DNA of 64,000 nt, taken from Pseudomonas sp. Au-Pse12 (GTDB lineage Bacteria > Pseudomonadota > Gammaproteobacteria > Pseudomonadales > Pseudomonadaceae). Below are positions 51,239 to 60,318 of this stretch, piece after piece. Location: positions 186,001 through 250,000 of the forward strand of contig NZ_JAJTTH010000002.1 of NCBI RefSeq assembly GCF_021341665.1, given 5' to 3'. Every line of letters starts with the position of its first letter. Position 1 is the first letter of the stretch. A program made the translations under genes and the position numbers. The notes beneath the pieces are model-generated. The model searched no databases and was not told the origin of the DNA. It was given only the letters and a program-made list of their open reading frames with translations.

Positions 51239-52702
51239 TTACCGCAGGTTGCCCGGCGGCCGCTGGCGCACCCACTGCGTCAGCTGTTCGTGGGCGTAAG
51301 CCAGTTGCAGCACGGCCTGGTCGGCCTGGGCCGGACCAATGACCTGCAACCCCATGGGCAAGCCGGCCAAGTTGAAACCCACGGGAATGCTGATACTGGG
51401 CAGGCCGGCCAGGGTCGGGCCGATGACCACTTCCATCCAGCGGTGGTAAGTGTCCATTTCCTGCCCATCGATCTGCCGTGGCCAGGCTTGCCGTGCATCG
51501 AAAGGGAACACCTGGGCGGTCGGCAACAGCAGGAAATCGTAACGTTCGAACAAGCGCTGCAACGCGCGGTACCAGTCGCTGCGGCTCTGAGAGGCGCGGT
51601 ACACGTCCGCCGCGGTCAGGCTCACCGCCCCCTCCACTTCCCAGCGTGCCTCCGGCTTGAGCCAGCGGCGTTTGTCCGGGTCGTTGTAAAGCGCCCCCAG
51701 GGTGCCCTGAACCAGCCAGTGACGGTGAACCAGCCAGCAGTCCCAGAGCTGCGCCAGGGAGAAATCCGGCTGGCAGCTTTCAACCTCGCAGCCCAGGTTG
51801 ATGAAATCGCCCAGGGCCTTTTCACACAGGCCCAGCACCCCCTGCTCCATTGCCAGGTAACCGTTGTAATTCCCCAGCCAGCCCAGGCGCAGGCCTTGAA
51901 CATCCCGTTGCAGGGCGGCATCCAGCAACGCCGGTTCTTCCTTCAGCGACAACGGCACCCGGGCGTCAAACCCGGCCTGAGTGCCCAACAGCCGCGCCAC
52001 GTCGGCGACCGTGCGCCCCATCGGCCCCTCGGTCGCCAGTTGCTGAACGAACAGTTCCGGGGTCGGGCCGAAAGGCACCCGACCCTGGGAGGGGCGCATG
52101 CCGAACACGTTGTTGAAAGCCGCAGGGTTACGCAGCGAACCCATCATGTCGCTGCCGTCGGCCACCGGCAGCATGCGCAACGCCAGGGCTACCGCGGCCC
52201 CACCACTGCTGCCACCGGCGCTCAAGGCGCTGTCATAGGCATTGCCGGTGGTGCCGAACAACTGGTTGTAGGTATGGGAGCCCAGGCCGAACTCGGGCAC
52301 GTTGCTCTTGCCGACGATGATCGCGCCACTGGCACGGACCCGCGCCACGCTGATGGCATCCACCTGCGGGACATGCTCGGCGAACAGCGGCGAGCCCATG
52401 CTGGTGGTCAGCCCGGCAGTGGCGGCCAGGTCCTTGATCGCTTGAGGCATGCCATGCATCCAGCCCATCGAGCGACCCTGGGCCAATTGCCGGTCACGCT
52501 CGTCGGCCTGCTCCAGCAGGGCCTCGGGATCGCCGAGAGACACCAGGGCGTTGACGCCCGGGTTGAAACGCTCGATCTGCGCCAGATAGGCCTGCATCAC
52601 TTCGCGGCAGGACAGCTCGCGAGCATGAATGGCCCTGGACAGCGCCAGCGCATCCAGGTCGACAATCGAAGCATTGATCGATGGTTCAGTGGGGTTGATC
52701 AA
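51239..52702 (-). CDS. Amidase, AS family
   Basis: This 487-residue enzyme has the amidase signature triad: Lys in PQAIKDLAATAG and serines in SAGGSSGGAAVALAL and GSDMMGSLRNPAAF. The start is TTG, overlapping the transporter stop as TTGA, but has a strong GGGAGG site, so it is credible. With an M20 hydrolase and an MHS importer in the same operon, it probably cleaves an amide-type nutrient. It is not closely similar to the amidase at 35157. Confidence 0.9.
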   Translation of the reverse strand: MINPTEPSINASIVDLDALALSRAIHARELSCREVMQAYLAQIERFNPGVNALVSLGDPEALLEQADERDRQLAQGRSMGWMHGMPQAIKDLAATAGLTTSMGSPLFAEHVPQVDAISVARVRASGAIIVGKSNVPEFGLGSHTYNQLFGTTGNAYDSALSAGGSSGGAAVALALRMLPVADGSDMMGSLRNPAAFNNVFGMRPSQGRVPFGPTPELFVQQLATEGPMGRTVADVARLLGTQAGFDARVPLSLKEEPALLDAALQRDVQGLRLGWLGNYNGYLAMEQGVLGLCEKALGDFINLGCEVESCQPDFSLAQLWDCWLVHRHWLVQGTLGALYNDPDKRRWLKPEARWEVEGAVSLTAADVYRASQSRSDWYRALQRLFERYDFLLLPTAQVFPFDARQAWPRQIDGQEMDTYHRWMEVVIGPTLAGLPSISIPVGFNLAGLPMGLQVIGPAQADQAVLQLAYAHEQLTQWVRQRPPGNLR

Positions 52703-54009
52703 GACTCACCTCCCAGGGTCACGGCATCGGGTTTTTCGTCCCTGACCGCGTCATACATGCAATAGGTGCCCAGCAGGCTGAGGACCGAGGTCAGCAGGAC
52801 ATAGAAGGCTGGCGCCACCGGCGTGGCCATGACCTTGCTCAACCAGGTCACGATCAACGGCGCAAAGCCACCAAACAGCATGACCGTGACGTTATACGCC
52901 ACCGACACTCCGGTGGAGCGCACCTCGATGGGAAACTGCTCGGCCAGGGCCGTGGGGCCGGGGCCGAAGAAACCACCGATGGCCCCGCACAGCAGCATCT
53001 GCATCACCATCAGGCGCTCGATGGACGGCGCCGCAGCGACCCACACATACAAGGGATAGACCATGACAAAAAAAGCCAGGGTGAACGCCATCAGCACCGG
53101 ACGTCGCCCAATGCGATCCGACAAGGCCCCGGCAAAGGGAATCACCAGGGTCATCAGGGCCACGGCGAACATCTGCACCAACAGCACCTGATCCAGGGGC
53201 AGGCCCAGGTTGGTGTGGGCAAAGGTCGGCATGTTCACCAGCACCACATAAAAGGACACGGTGCCCCCGCAGCACATGCCCATGGACACCAGGATCGCTC
53301 GGCGATAGGCCAATACCACCTGCCACAACCCGGGCCCTTTGCCACGCACTTGCTTGCGCGCCTCGACAAAGGCTTCCGGCTCTTCCATGTATTTGCGGAT
53401 CCACAGGCCCACCGGACCGATCAGCAGGCCGATCACGAACGGCAGGCGCCAGCCCCAGAGCTCCAGGGTCTGCGGCGAAAAGAAATGCGTGACCGCCGCC
53501 ACCATCGCGGCGCCGCTGAACACCGCCAGGCACTGTCCAACCAACTGCCAGGAACCATACAGGCCTTTCTTTTCGGGAGGCGCGCTCTCCACCAGGTAGG
53601 CCGTGGCGCTGGCGTATTCGCCGCCGGTGGCAAACCCCTGGAGCATGCGCGCCACCACGATCAGCAGCGGCGCGCCAATGCCAATGGCCGCGTAGTTGGG
53701 GGCAAACACGATCATCGCGATGGCCAGGGTCATCAGTTGGATGATCACCAGCATCGCCGCCTTGCGGCCCTTGCGATCGGAATAGACACCCAGCAACACC
53801 CCGCCCACCGGGCGCATGAAAAAGCCCACGCCGAAAGTGGCCAGGGCCATCAGCAGCGAGGTGTATTCGTCTTCCGCGGGGAAAAACTGGCGGGCGATGA
53901 AGCTGGCGAGAAAACCGTAGACGATGAAGTCGTACCATTCCAGGGCATTGCCGACCACGGCGGCAACCACCTGCCGGGTCTTGGAAACAGAGGGGTTCGA
54001 GACGCTCAT
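52699..54009 (-). CDS. MFS transporter, metabolite:H+ symporter (MHS) family
   Basis: This 436-residue inner-membrane importer has the MHS opening VVGNALEWYDFIVYGFLASFIARQFFP, motif A as GVYSDRKGRKAAM, and a central loop with RKYMEEPEAFVEAR. MHS carriers take up dicarboxylates, betaines and related solutes with protons. It lies between the M20 hydrolase (about 98 nt upstream) and the amidase (4-nt overlap), so it should import their substrate. The ATG at 54009 with an AAGGAACA-type site is preferred over a longer frame. Confidence 0.93.
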   Translation of the reverse strand: MSVSNPSVSKTRQVVAAVVGNALEWYDFIVYGFLASFIARQFFPAEDEYTSLLMALATFGVGFFMRPVGGVLLGVYSDRKGRKAAMLVIIQLMTLAIAMIVFAPNYAAIGIGAPLLIVVARMLQGFATGGEYASATAYLVESAPPEKKGLYGSWQLVGQCLAVFSGAAMVAAVTHFFSPQTLELWGWRLPFVIGLLIGPVGLWIRKYMEEPEAFVEARKQVRGKGPGLWQVVLAYRRAILVSMGMCCGGTVSFYVVLVNMPTFAHTNLGLPLDQVLLVQMFAVALMTLVIPFAGALSDRIGRRPVLMAFTLAFFVMVYPLYVWVAAAPSIERLMVMQMLLCGAIGGFFGPGPTALAEQFPIEVRSTGVSVAYNVTVMLFGGFAPLIVTWLSKVMATPVAPAFYVLLTSVLSLLGTYCMYDAVRDEKPDAVTLGGES

Positions 54010-54107
54010 GGGGTGTTCCTTGAAGACTTTTGAGCCTTCTGGCGGGCTCGTTAAAGTGCCGGGCGCAGCAGCGCCCGGGCCGGTCGGAGGCACAGGAACA
54101 GGGAAGG

Positions 54108-55283
54108 TCAGGACGGCTTGAGCCAGCTTTCCGCCAGGGCACCCCAATAGGCCGCACCGGTGAGGAGGATGTCGTCGTTGAAGTCGTAACCGGGGTTATG
54201 CACCATCGGCTGCGCCACGCCATTGCCGATGAACAGGTAGCTGCCCGGACAGCGCTGCAGCATCCAGCCGAAGTCTTCGCTGCCCATCAGCTTCGGCGTA
54301 TGGCCGTTGACCGCTTCGGCCCCCACCAGCTCGACGCCGACCCGGCGGGCGAACTCGGTTTCCTGCGGGCTGTTGACCAGCACCGGATAAGCCGGGCGAT
54401 GTTCAATGCTGGCCGTGCAGCCGAAGCTGTCGGCCTGGGTCAGGATGATGGCCTTGACCCGCTCCAGCATCTGCTCGCGCACTGGCGCGTTGAGAGCCCG
54501 CAGGCTCAAGCGCAGCAAGGCCTGCTGGGGAATCACGTTGGCCGCCTCGCCGGCCTGCAGGGCACCGACGGTGACCACGGCGGCTTCCTGGGTGTCGATG
54601 TTGCGCGCCACCACGGTCTGCAACGCCATGACCATGCTGGCCGCCGCCACCAGCGGGTCCACCGCCAGGTGTGGCATGGAGCCATGGCCGCCCACCCCTT
54701 CGACGATCACGTTGAGCAGGTCCTGGGAGGCCATCATCGGCCCCTCGCGAAAGCCCAGGTGACCGGCCGGCAGCCCCGGCATGTTGTGCAGGCCAAACAG
54801 CGCGTCACAGGGGAAGCGCTCCAGCAGGCCATCGGCAAGCATTGCCTCGGCCCCACCCTGGCCCTCCTCCGCAGGCTGGAAGATCAGGTTCAGGGTGCCG
54901 TCGAACTGCCGGGTAGCCGCCAGGTAGCGGGCCGCCCCGAGAAGAATGGTGGTGTGGCCGTCATGCCCGCAGGCGTGCATGCATCCGCTGTAGCGGCTGC
55001 TGTAGGGCACCCCGGTGTTCTCGATGATCGGCAGGGCGTCCATGTCGGCCCGCAGGCCCAGGGTGCGGGTGCTGCTGCCGTTGCGTAGCACCCCCACCAC
55101 GCCGGTCCGGCCAACACCGGTGTGCACGTCATAGCCCCACTCTTCAAGGCTGCGAGCCACCAGCGCCGCGGTGCGGTTTTCCTCGAAGCCCAGCTCGGGG
55201 TGGGCGTGAATGTCCTGGCGGATGGCCCGCAGGTCGCTGGCGACATCGTTGAGCCAGGCAAGAATGTGCTGGTGTCGGGTCAT
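54108..55283 (-). CDS. M20 family amidohydrolase (hippurate/N-acyl amino acid hydrolase type)
   Basis: This 391-residue metallo-hydrolase has the M20D landmarks: the metal-binding Cys and His in HACGHDGHTTILLGAARYL, the catalytic glutamate pair in FQPAEEGQGGAEAM, and later histidines in GLHNMPGLPAGHL. It releases a carboxylic acid from an N-acyl amino acid or similar amide. The ATG has AGGAG upstream. First gene of an operon with MHS transporter and amidase, with an IclR operator about 125 nt upstream. Confidence 0.93.
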   Translation of the reverse strand: MTRHQHILAWLNDVASDLRAIRQDIHAHPELGFEENRTAALVARSLEEWGYDVHTGVGRTGVVGVLRNGSSTRTLGLRADMDALPIIENTGVPYSSRYSGCMHACGHDGHTTILLGAARYLAATRQFDGTLNLIFQPAEEGQGGAEAMLADGLLERFPCDALFGLHNMPGLPAGHLGFREGPMMASQDLLNVIVEGVGGHGSMPHLAVDPLVAAASMVMALQTVVARNIDTQEAAVVTVGALQAGEAANVIPQQALLRLSLRALNAPVREQMLERVKAIILTQADSFGCTASIEHRPAYPVLVNSPQETEFARRVGVELVGAEAVNGHTPKLMGSEDFGWMLQRCPGSYLFIGNGVAQPMVHNPGYDFNDDILLTGAAYWGALAESWLKPS

Positions 55284-55407
55284 GGCGTATCTCCTCTGGG
55301 CCGGGTGGGTTCCCGTTCTTTTTTTCGGAGCGTTGCACGAGGGCCAGGGCGTGCTCGAAGCTCTGCGTCAGATAACCGCGAGCCAGAGCACAGGACAATC
55401 AAATGTG

Positions 55408-55424
55408 GTTCCACTGGATGGAAC
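55408..55424. promoter_or_regulatory. IclR operator candidate upstream of the M20 hydrolase operon
   Basis: GTTCCA-CTGGA-TGGAAC, a perfect 6-bp inverted repeat with 5-nt spacer. GGACAAT at 55393-55399 precedes it by the same distance as at the porin site (50283-50289). Confidence 0.7.
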
Positions 55425-55454
55425 ATAAAACGGCAGCCCCTGCTGCACCCCGGA

Positions 55455-55784
55455 TCAGGGATCGAGGCGGCAGCCTTCCCGGGCGCTCAGCCAGACCGCG
55501 TGGTGAGTGCGCCCCAGAGCGCTGGCGGTGACACGGCGGGACTGCGCTTCATCGAGCAGGGCGCTGGTGGGCAGGTACTGGCGCACGTAGGCGCGGCAGT
55601 AGTCGGCAGGTTGTTGCATCACGTAACGGCAGGAGCAGTACTCCTTAGCGGTGTAGGCACCGAGGATATCCGGGAAGGCCTGCAGCGCCACCCGCTGTTG
55701 CCAGATCCAGCCCAGCAGCACAAGCAGCCCGAGCAACAGCACGCTGAGCAGCGGACGTCGGCGGACCAGCGCCAGGGGCTTCAT
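55455..55784 (-). CDS. Small membrane-anchored cysteine-containing protein
   Basis: This 109-residue protein has one N-terminal membrane helix (about 11-28; PLLSVLLLGLLVLLGWIWQ) and an outward domain with cysteines at YCSCRY, DYCRAY and EGCRLD. I do not recognise the family. Its start overlaps the stop of the beta-lactamase-like gene as ATGA, so the two are co-translated and may work together in the periplasm. Confidence 0.75.
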   Translation of the reverse strand: MKPLALVRRRPLLSVLLLGLLVLLGWIWQQRVALQAFPDILGAYTAKEYCSCRYVMQQPADYCRAYVRQYLPTSALLDEAQSRRVTASALGRTHHAVWLSAREGCRLDP

Positions 55785-56875
55785 GGCTGCCCCGGTGTGG
55801 CGAAGGCGGCCAGCGCCCGCTTGAGCAGCTCATTGTGCTGGTAGCTGCCGTCGCGATCGTCGCCATAACGCACGATCACCAGGCGCTGCGCGGGCAACAC
55901 GTACAGCGCCTGCCCCCAGTGCCCCAGCGCCGCATAGGTGTCGGCCGGCGCATCCGGCCAGGGCCGTGGCGCCCCGTCCACTTCACGGTTGAGCCACCAG
56001 TGCCCGCCTGCCACGGCCACGTCCTGGTTGGCCCGGTAGCCGCTGAAGGGGGTGCGACAGTATTCGACCCAGGCCTTGGGCAGCAGTTGCCGGTCGCGCC
56101 AACGGCCATCGCGCTGCATCAGCAGGCCGATCCGGGCCAGGTCGCGGGCCGTCAGGTAGAGGTAGGAGGAGGCAACGAAGGTGCCGGCCGCGTCCCGCTC
56201 CCAGACCGCCTGGGTGATGCCCAGCGGTTCGAACAGGGCACGCCAGGGATAGTCCGCATACTGCTCGGCCCCCACCATGCCCCGCAGGCTGGCGGCCAGC
56301 AGGTTGCTGTCACCGCTGGAATAGCGAAACGCCTGGCCCGGTACGCTGGCGACGCCCTGTTGCGCAGCGAAGGCGGCCATGTCCCGATGCCCGCGGGTAT
56401 AGAGCATGGCGACTACCGAGGAGTTCAGAGGGGCATATTCATAGTCTTCCTGCCATTCCAGGCCCGAAGCCCAGTGCAGCAGGTCTGCCAGGGTGATATC
56501 CGGATGAGCCTTGAGCGGCGGATAGAATGTCGCCGCCGGGTCCTGCAACTGGAAGCGCCCCTCGCCAAAGGCCACGCCCAGCAATACCGCCAGCAGGCTT
56601 TTGCTGGCGGACCAGGCGAGATGGGGAGTCTGTGGCCCGGTCGCCCCGGCGTAGCGCTCGTAGAGCAATTGGCCGTCGCGGATCACCAGCAAGGCATCGG
56701 TGCGAATACCCTGGCGGGACTCATCATCCCGGGGCACGAAAGCGTAATCCTCCAGGGCCTGCAGCGCCGGGCCGCTGACGGGAGCGGCCTGGCTCCATTG
56801 CTGCGCCGGCCAGTCCTCGGCCCGGGCCGGCAGGCTGAGTAGTAGAAGCACGGCCAGCAGCAAGGCTTGGGGCAT
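55781..56875 (-). CDS. Serine hydrolase, class C beta-lactamase-like
   Basis: This 364-residue periplasmic protein has a signal peptide (ending PARA), the Ser-x-x-Lys nucleophile motif as SASK in LAWSASKSLLAVLLG, and a Tyr-containing second motif near FRYSSGDSNLLA. Such beta-lactamase/transpeptidase-fold hydrolases act on esters, amides or peptides; true beta-lactam resistance is not implied. A GTG 9 nt upstream is an alternative start. The partner gene follows with a 4-nt overlap. Confidence 0.88.
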   Translation of the reverse strand: MPQALLLAVLLLLSLPARAEDWPAQQWSQAAPVSGPALQALEDYAFVPRDDESRQGIRTDALLVIRDGQLLYERYAGATGPQTPHLAWSASKSLLAVLLGVAFGEGRFQLQDPAATFYPPLKAHPDITLADLLHWASGLEWQEDYEYAPLNSSVVAMLYTRGHRDMAAFAAQQGVASVPGQAFRYSSGDSNLLAASLRGMVGAEQYADYPWRALFEPLGITQAVWERDAAGTFVASSYLYLTARDLARIGLLMQRDGRWRDRQLLPKAWVEYCRTPFSGYRANQDVAVAGGHWWLNREVDGAPRPWPDAPADTYAALGHWGQALYVLPAQRLVIVRYGDDRDGSYQHNELLKRALAAFATPGQP

Positions 56876-56931
56876 GAAGGACACTCGAAGGTCGTCTGTG
56901 GCCGAGCCTAATCAAGGCTGATGACAGTTTC

Positions 56932-56967
56932 GCGGCAGCCTTCGCCGGCAAGCCGGCTGCTACAGGG
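56932..56967. repeat. REP-like hairpin at 3' end of acyl-CoA dehydrogenase-like gene
   Basis: CGGCAGCC-TTCGCCGGCAAGCC-GGCTGC arrangement forms nested GCCGGC stems and slightly overlaps the gene's stop codon region. Confidence 0.5.
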
Positions 56968-57862
56968 AAGCCAGGGCCTTGGCCAGGCGCTGTGCGCGAG
57001 CGCCGGCGGCGAGCTCCAGCAGGGCCTGGTCGCGGGTCCATTGCTCGCGCCAGTGTTCCGGCCCCTGGGCAAAGGCAAGGCCGAGTTCGGGTTTCAGCGC
57101 CTCGAACTGCACGAACAAGCCGGCCAGCAGAATGTGCCCGCAGCTCAACGCCGGGTTCTGTCGGCTGGCCTCGGCGCAGCCGGCAAGCAACCCCAGCAAC
57201 TGCAATTGCAAGGGCTGCGGCCAGCCACTGTCCTGGCCCACGCCATACAGCCAGGCAAGCATGGCACTCAGGACATAGATGTCTTCCAGGGTGCGGAACG
57301 GTTTGACGTAAGCGTCCCAGCCGTCGCCAGCCAGCAGCTCGCAAGCAGCGTTGTCCAGTTCCAGGCAGCCGTGGCTGATCTCCGGCATCAGGGCGATGGC
57401 CGGCAGTGTCTGGACCTTGACCCCGGGCTCGCCGGGATAGACCACCGTCAGGCGCAAGGCCGGGCGCTCTCCCGGTGCCTCGCAGCGGGCCGCCACCAGC
57501 AACCAGTCGGCGGCATCACCGGCGGTGACGAAATCCTTGCGCCCGTGCAGGCGCAAATCCTCCAGGCGAGTCTGCAGGTCTGCCGGCCGCAGGCTGCGGC
57601 GTTCGGTCGCGCACAAAGCCCCCAGGCTGAGCGGTGCGCTGGGCCACAGCATGCGCAATGCCGCCTGGTAGCCCACCAGGAAAGCCAGCCCCGGGGTGCT
57701 CATCAGGCGCCCTCCGCGCACCGCCAGTTCAAAGGGCGTGACGCTCCCCAGATGTGCCAGCAAAGCCCCGTAACCCTCGGCCAGGTCGGGGTTGGCGGGC
57801 AGTCGTTCACGGCTTTCGAGCAGGGCTTGCCAGGGCATTCGAAGGTCCTCAGGGGCTGTCAT
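56960..57862 (-). CDS. Short acyl-CoA dehydrogenase-like protein, divergent from olsBA
   Basis: This 300-residue protein resembles the middle and C-terminal parts of acyl-CoA dehydrogenases: a beta-domain segment [25 protein letters not shown] and the helical part with [23 protein letters not shown]. It is shorter than the usual 380-residue enzymes and I cannot locate the catalytic glutamate. It is divergent from olsBA with 116 nt between starts, so a role in acyl-chain supply or modification of ornithine lipids is possible; that is inference. It may also be an inactive relative. Confidence 0.7.
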   Translation of the reverse strand: MTAPEDLRMPWQALLESRERLPANPDLAEGYGALLAHLGSVTPFELAVRGGRLMSTPGLAFLVGYQAALRMLWPSAPLSLGALCATERRSLRPADLQTRLEDLRLHGRKDFVTAGDAADWLLVAARCEAPGERPALRLTVVYPGEPGVKVQTLPAIALMPEISHGCLELDNAACELLAGDGWDAYVKPFRTLEDIYVLSAMLAWLYGVGQDSGWPQPLQLQLLGLLAGCAEASRQNPALSCGHILLAGLFVQFEALKPELGLAFAQGPEHWREQWTRDQALLELAAGARAQRLAKALASL

Positions 57863-57978
57863 ACAAGCATCACCAAAGCTTCATGGCGATGACACCGGGG
57901 CTACATAGCCTGACTTTGCACAACAAAGTCGATTGGCTGCAACCCAAGGCGGGTCAGTGGCCCGCACGGAGATTCACG

Positions 57979-58734
57979 ATGACTCAGATCGCCCGCATCA
58001 GCGACACCGGCACTGAACGCCGTCTGCAAGCCGAACGCCTGATCGGCGCCCAGGCCTTGCAGGAAGCCCAGGCCCTGCGTTTCAACGTCTTCAGTGGCGA
58101 ATTCAACGCCAAGCTCAAGGGCGCGGAACTGGGTCTGGACATGGATGACTATGATGTTCATTGCAGCCACATCGGTGTGCGCGACCTGAACACCGGGCGC
58201 CTGGTGGCCACCACTCGCCTGCTGGACCACCAGGCCGCCAGCAGCCTGGGGCGCTTCTACAGCGAAGAGGAATTCAGCCTGCACGGCCTGGTGCAGCTCA
58301 AGGGCCCGATCCTGGAGATCGGCCGCACCTGCGTCGACCCGGCCTACCGCAACGGCGGGACCATCGCCGTGCTTTGGGGCGAACTGGCGGAAGTGCTCAA
58401 CCAGGGGGGCTACAGCTACCTGATGGGTTGCGCCAGCATTCCCATGCAGGATGGCGGCGTGCAGGCCCAGGCGATCATGCAGCGCCTGCGCGAACGCTAC
58501 CTGTGCACCGAGCACCTGCGGGCCGAACCGAAGAACCCGCTGCCGAGCCTGGACATTCCGTCCAATGTGATCGCCGAGATGCCGCCACTGCTCAAGGCCT
58601 ACATGCGCCTGGGCGCGAAGATCTGCGGCGAGCCATGCTGGGACGAAGACTTCCAGGTTGCCGATGTGTTCATCCTGCTCAAGCGCGACGAACTCTGCCC
58701 ACGCTACGCCCGACACTTCAAGGCGGCAGTCTGA
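57979..58734 (+). CDS. olsB: L-ornithine N-alpha-acyltransferase OlsB
   Basis: This 251-residue GNAT-fold enzyme transfers a 3-hydroxyacyl group from acyl carrier protein to ornithine, the first step of ornithine-lipid synthesis. The pattern [50 protein letters not shown] is characteristic of OlsB. The ATG at 57979 has a GGAGA site; a longer frame runs into the upstream gene. The next gene, olsA, overlaps the stop by 1 nt. Phosphate starvation often induces these genes in pseudomonads; a weak PHO-box-like sequence lies upstream. Confidence 0.93.
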   Translation: MTQIARISDTGTERRLQAERLIGAQALQEAQALRFNVFSGEFNAKLKGAELGLDMDDYDVHCSHIGVRDLNTGRLVATTRLLDHQAASSLGRFYSEEEFSLHGLVQLKGPILEIGRTCVDPAYRNGGTIAVLWGELAEVLNQGGYSYLMGCASIPMQDGGVQAQAIMQRLRERYLCTEHLRAEPKNPLPSLDIPSNVIAEMPPLLKAYMRLGAKICGEPCWDEDFQVADVFILLKRDELCPRYARHFKAAV

Positions 58735-59528
58735 TGCGCCGGCTGCGGGTCTACGGGCGCATCGCCCGGGTGCTGCTGGTGGTGGCGCTGGGCCTGAGCA
58801 TGGCCAGTGTCTTCGGCTTGCTGGAACGCTTGGGGGTCGCCAACTCCATGATCCGGCGCCAGCGCTGGTCGCGGTTCTTCATGGCGCGCTTGAGCCATGC
58901 CCTGCCCTTCCAGGTCACAGTGCACGGCCAGTTGCCTCGCCAGCCAATGCTCTGGGTCAGCAACCATGTGTCATGGACCGACATTCCGCTGCTGGGCATG
59001 CTCACCCCGCTGTCGTTCCTGTCCAAGGCCGAAGTGCGTACCTGGCCGGTGGCCGGTTGGCTGGCAGCCAAGGCCGGCAGCCTGTTCATCCGCCGCGGCG
59101 CCGGTGACAGCCAGTTGATCCGCAAGCAGATGACCCGGCACTTGCAGGAACAGCACCCGCTGCTGCTGTTCCCCGAAGGCACCACCACCGATGGCTGCGG
59201 CCTGCGCACCTTCCACGGGCGCTTGCTGGCCAGCGCCATCGATGCCGAGGTGTCCCTGCAGCCGGTGGCGATCCGTTACCTGCGCGACGGCCAGGTCGAT
59301 AGCCTGGCGCCGTTCATCGGCGACGATGACCTGCTCTCTCATTTGATGCGGCTGTTCGCCAGCGATCGGGGCCAGGTGGAAATCCACCTGCTCAAGCCGA
59401 TTGCCTGCCAGGGCCAGGAACGCGCGGCGCTAGCTTTCCAGGCCCAGCAAGCGGTGCAGAAGGCACTGTTCGGCGATGTGGCCCAGCCGGCCGAACCGCG
59501 CCGCAGCGGCGAACTGGTCGCCGCCTGA
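58734..59528 (+). CDS. olsA: Lyso-ornithine lipid O-acyltransferase OlsA
   Basis: This 264-residue inner-membrane-associated acyltransferase of the PlsC family adds the second fatty acid to lyso-ornithine lipid. The catalytic His-x4-Asp motif is in WVSNHVSWTD, the substrate-binding block in LFPEGTTTDG, and a hydrophobic N-terminal helix (VLLVVALGLSMASVFGLL) anchors it. TGATG overlap couples it to olsB. Confidence 0.93.
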   Translation: MRRLRVYGRIARVLLVVALGLSMASVFGLLERLGVANSMIRRQRWSRFFMARLSHALPFQVTVHGQLPRQPMLWVSNHVSWTDIPLLGMLTPLSFLSKAEVRTWPVAGWLAAKAGSLFIRRGAGDSQLIRKQMTRHLQEQHPLLLFPEGTTTDGCGLRTFHGRLLASAIDAEVSLQPVAIRYLRDGQVDSLAPFIGDDDLLSHLMRLFASDRGQVEIHLLKPIACQGQERAALAFQAQQAVQKALFGDVAQPAEPRRSGELVAA

Positions 59529-59534
59529 CCCTCC

Positions 59535-59618
59535 CTGTAGGAGCCGGATGCCGGCGAAGAGGCCCTTGGAACCTGCGCCGTTGATGACGGCGCTTTCGCT
59601 GGCAAGCCCGCTCCTCCC
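59535..59618. repeat. REP-like inverted repeat after olsA
   Basis: TAGGAGCCGGATGCCGGCGAAG and TTCGCTGGCAAGCCCGCTCCT face each other around the AGGCCC spacer seen in other copies. It lies between convergent olsA and acpH. Confidence 0.65.
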
Positions 59619-59632
59619 TTAGCGATCGTGCT

Positions 59633-60214
59633 TCAGGGTAGATCGATGTGCTGCGCGGCGAATGCCTGCAATTGCGGGTAGAACGCGCGGAAATCTTCGC
59701 TCAACGGCTGATACAGCCGCTCCAGCTCGCCCATCGCCGCGGTCAGTTCCTCGGGCCGTGACAGGCGCCGGGCAATCCCTCGCAACACCTGCTCCAGCAC
59801 CGCAAATTCGCGATAGGAACCCAGCCAGTCATCCGCCGCCATATAAGGCGCAATATGCGCCAGGCGCGCCGGCAACTGCGGCTCGGCCGCCAACACCCGG
59901 TACACCTCGGCCGTGAACAAGGGCAAGGGCCGGTCGGCGTAATGCTGCCAATCCCGGGCCAGGCAATGGTCGAAGAAGACGTCGATGACAATGCCGGCGT
60001 AACGCCGGCGCGTCAGGGAAAAACGTGACAGCGACGCAGCCACCAACGGGTGGCTGTCGGTGTAGGTATCGATGCGCCGATGCAGCTGGATCGCCGCCTC
60101 GACCTCGGGAGAAAACTGCCCTTGCAGGCGTCCCTTGACGAAATCGCCATACAGGCTGCCGAGTAATTGTCCTGGGCGCTGGCCGCCGAGGTGCAGATGT
60201 GCGAGATAATTCAT
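59633..60214 (-). CDS. acpH: Acyl carrier protein phosphodiesterase AcpH
   Basis: This 193-residue HD-like hydrolase removes the phosphopantetheine arm from acyl carrier protein. The start MNYLAHLHL, GSLYGDFVKGRL, LHRRIDTYTDSHP and VIDVFFDHCLARDW match the AcpH family closely, including the metal-binding His and Asp residues. It stands alone, divergent from the ArsR operon. Confidence 0.92.
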   Translation of the reverse strand: MNYLAHLHLGGQRPGQLLGSLYGDFVKGRLQGQFSPEVEAAIQLHRRIDTYTDSHPLVAASLSRFSLTRRRYAGIVIDVFFDHCLARDWQHYADRPLPLFTAEVYRVLAAEPQLPARLAHIAPYMAADDWLGSYREFAVLEQVLRGIARRLSRPEELTAAMGELERLYQPLSEDFRAFYPQLQAFAAQHIDLP

Positions 60215-60240
60215 CCGCGCAGCTTAGCACTGCGACCTCA

Positions 60241-60260
60241 ATATCGTTATAACCCGATAT
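60241..60260. promoter_or_regulatory. First ArsR-type operator candidate
   Basis: ATATCG-N8-CGATAT, a perfect inverted repeat in the divergent region before the ArsR gene. A second copy with the same spacing is at 60299-60318. Confidence 0.65.
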
Positions 60261-60298
60261 ACCGACAAGTCATGATTTAAGATCAAAATCATATTGGT

Positions 60299-60318
60299 AT
60301 ATCGCGAAATAACGATTT
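60299..60318. promoter_or_regulatory. Second ArsR-type operator candidate
   Basis: ATATCG-N8-CGATTT, one base off the first site and 58 bp from it. A short ATCGCGAT palindrome follows at 60331-60338. Confidence 0.6.

Noticed and set aside
55781..56875. Antibiotic-resistance beta-lactamase
   Set aside because: Only the general SxxK serine-hydrolase fold is visible. Many such periplasmic proteins are esterases or peptidases, and no resistance context is present.
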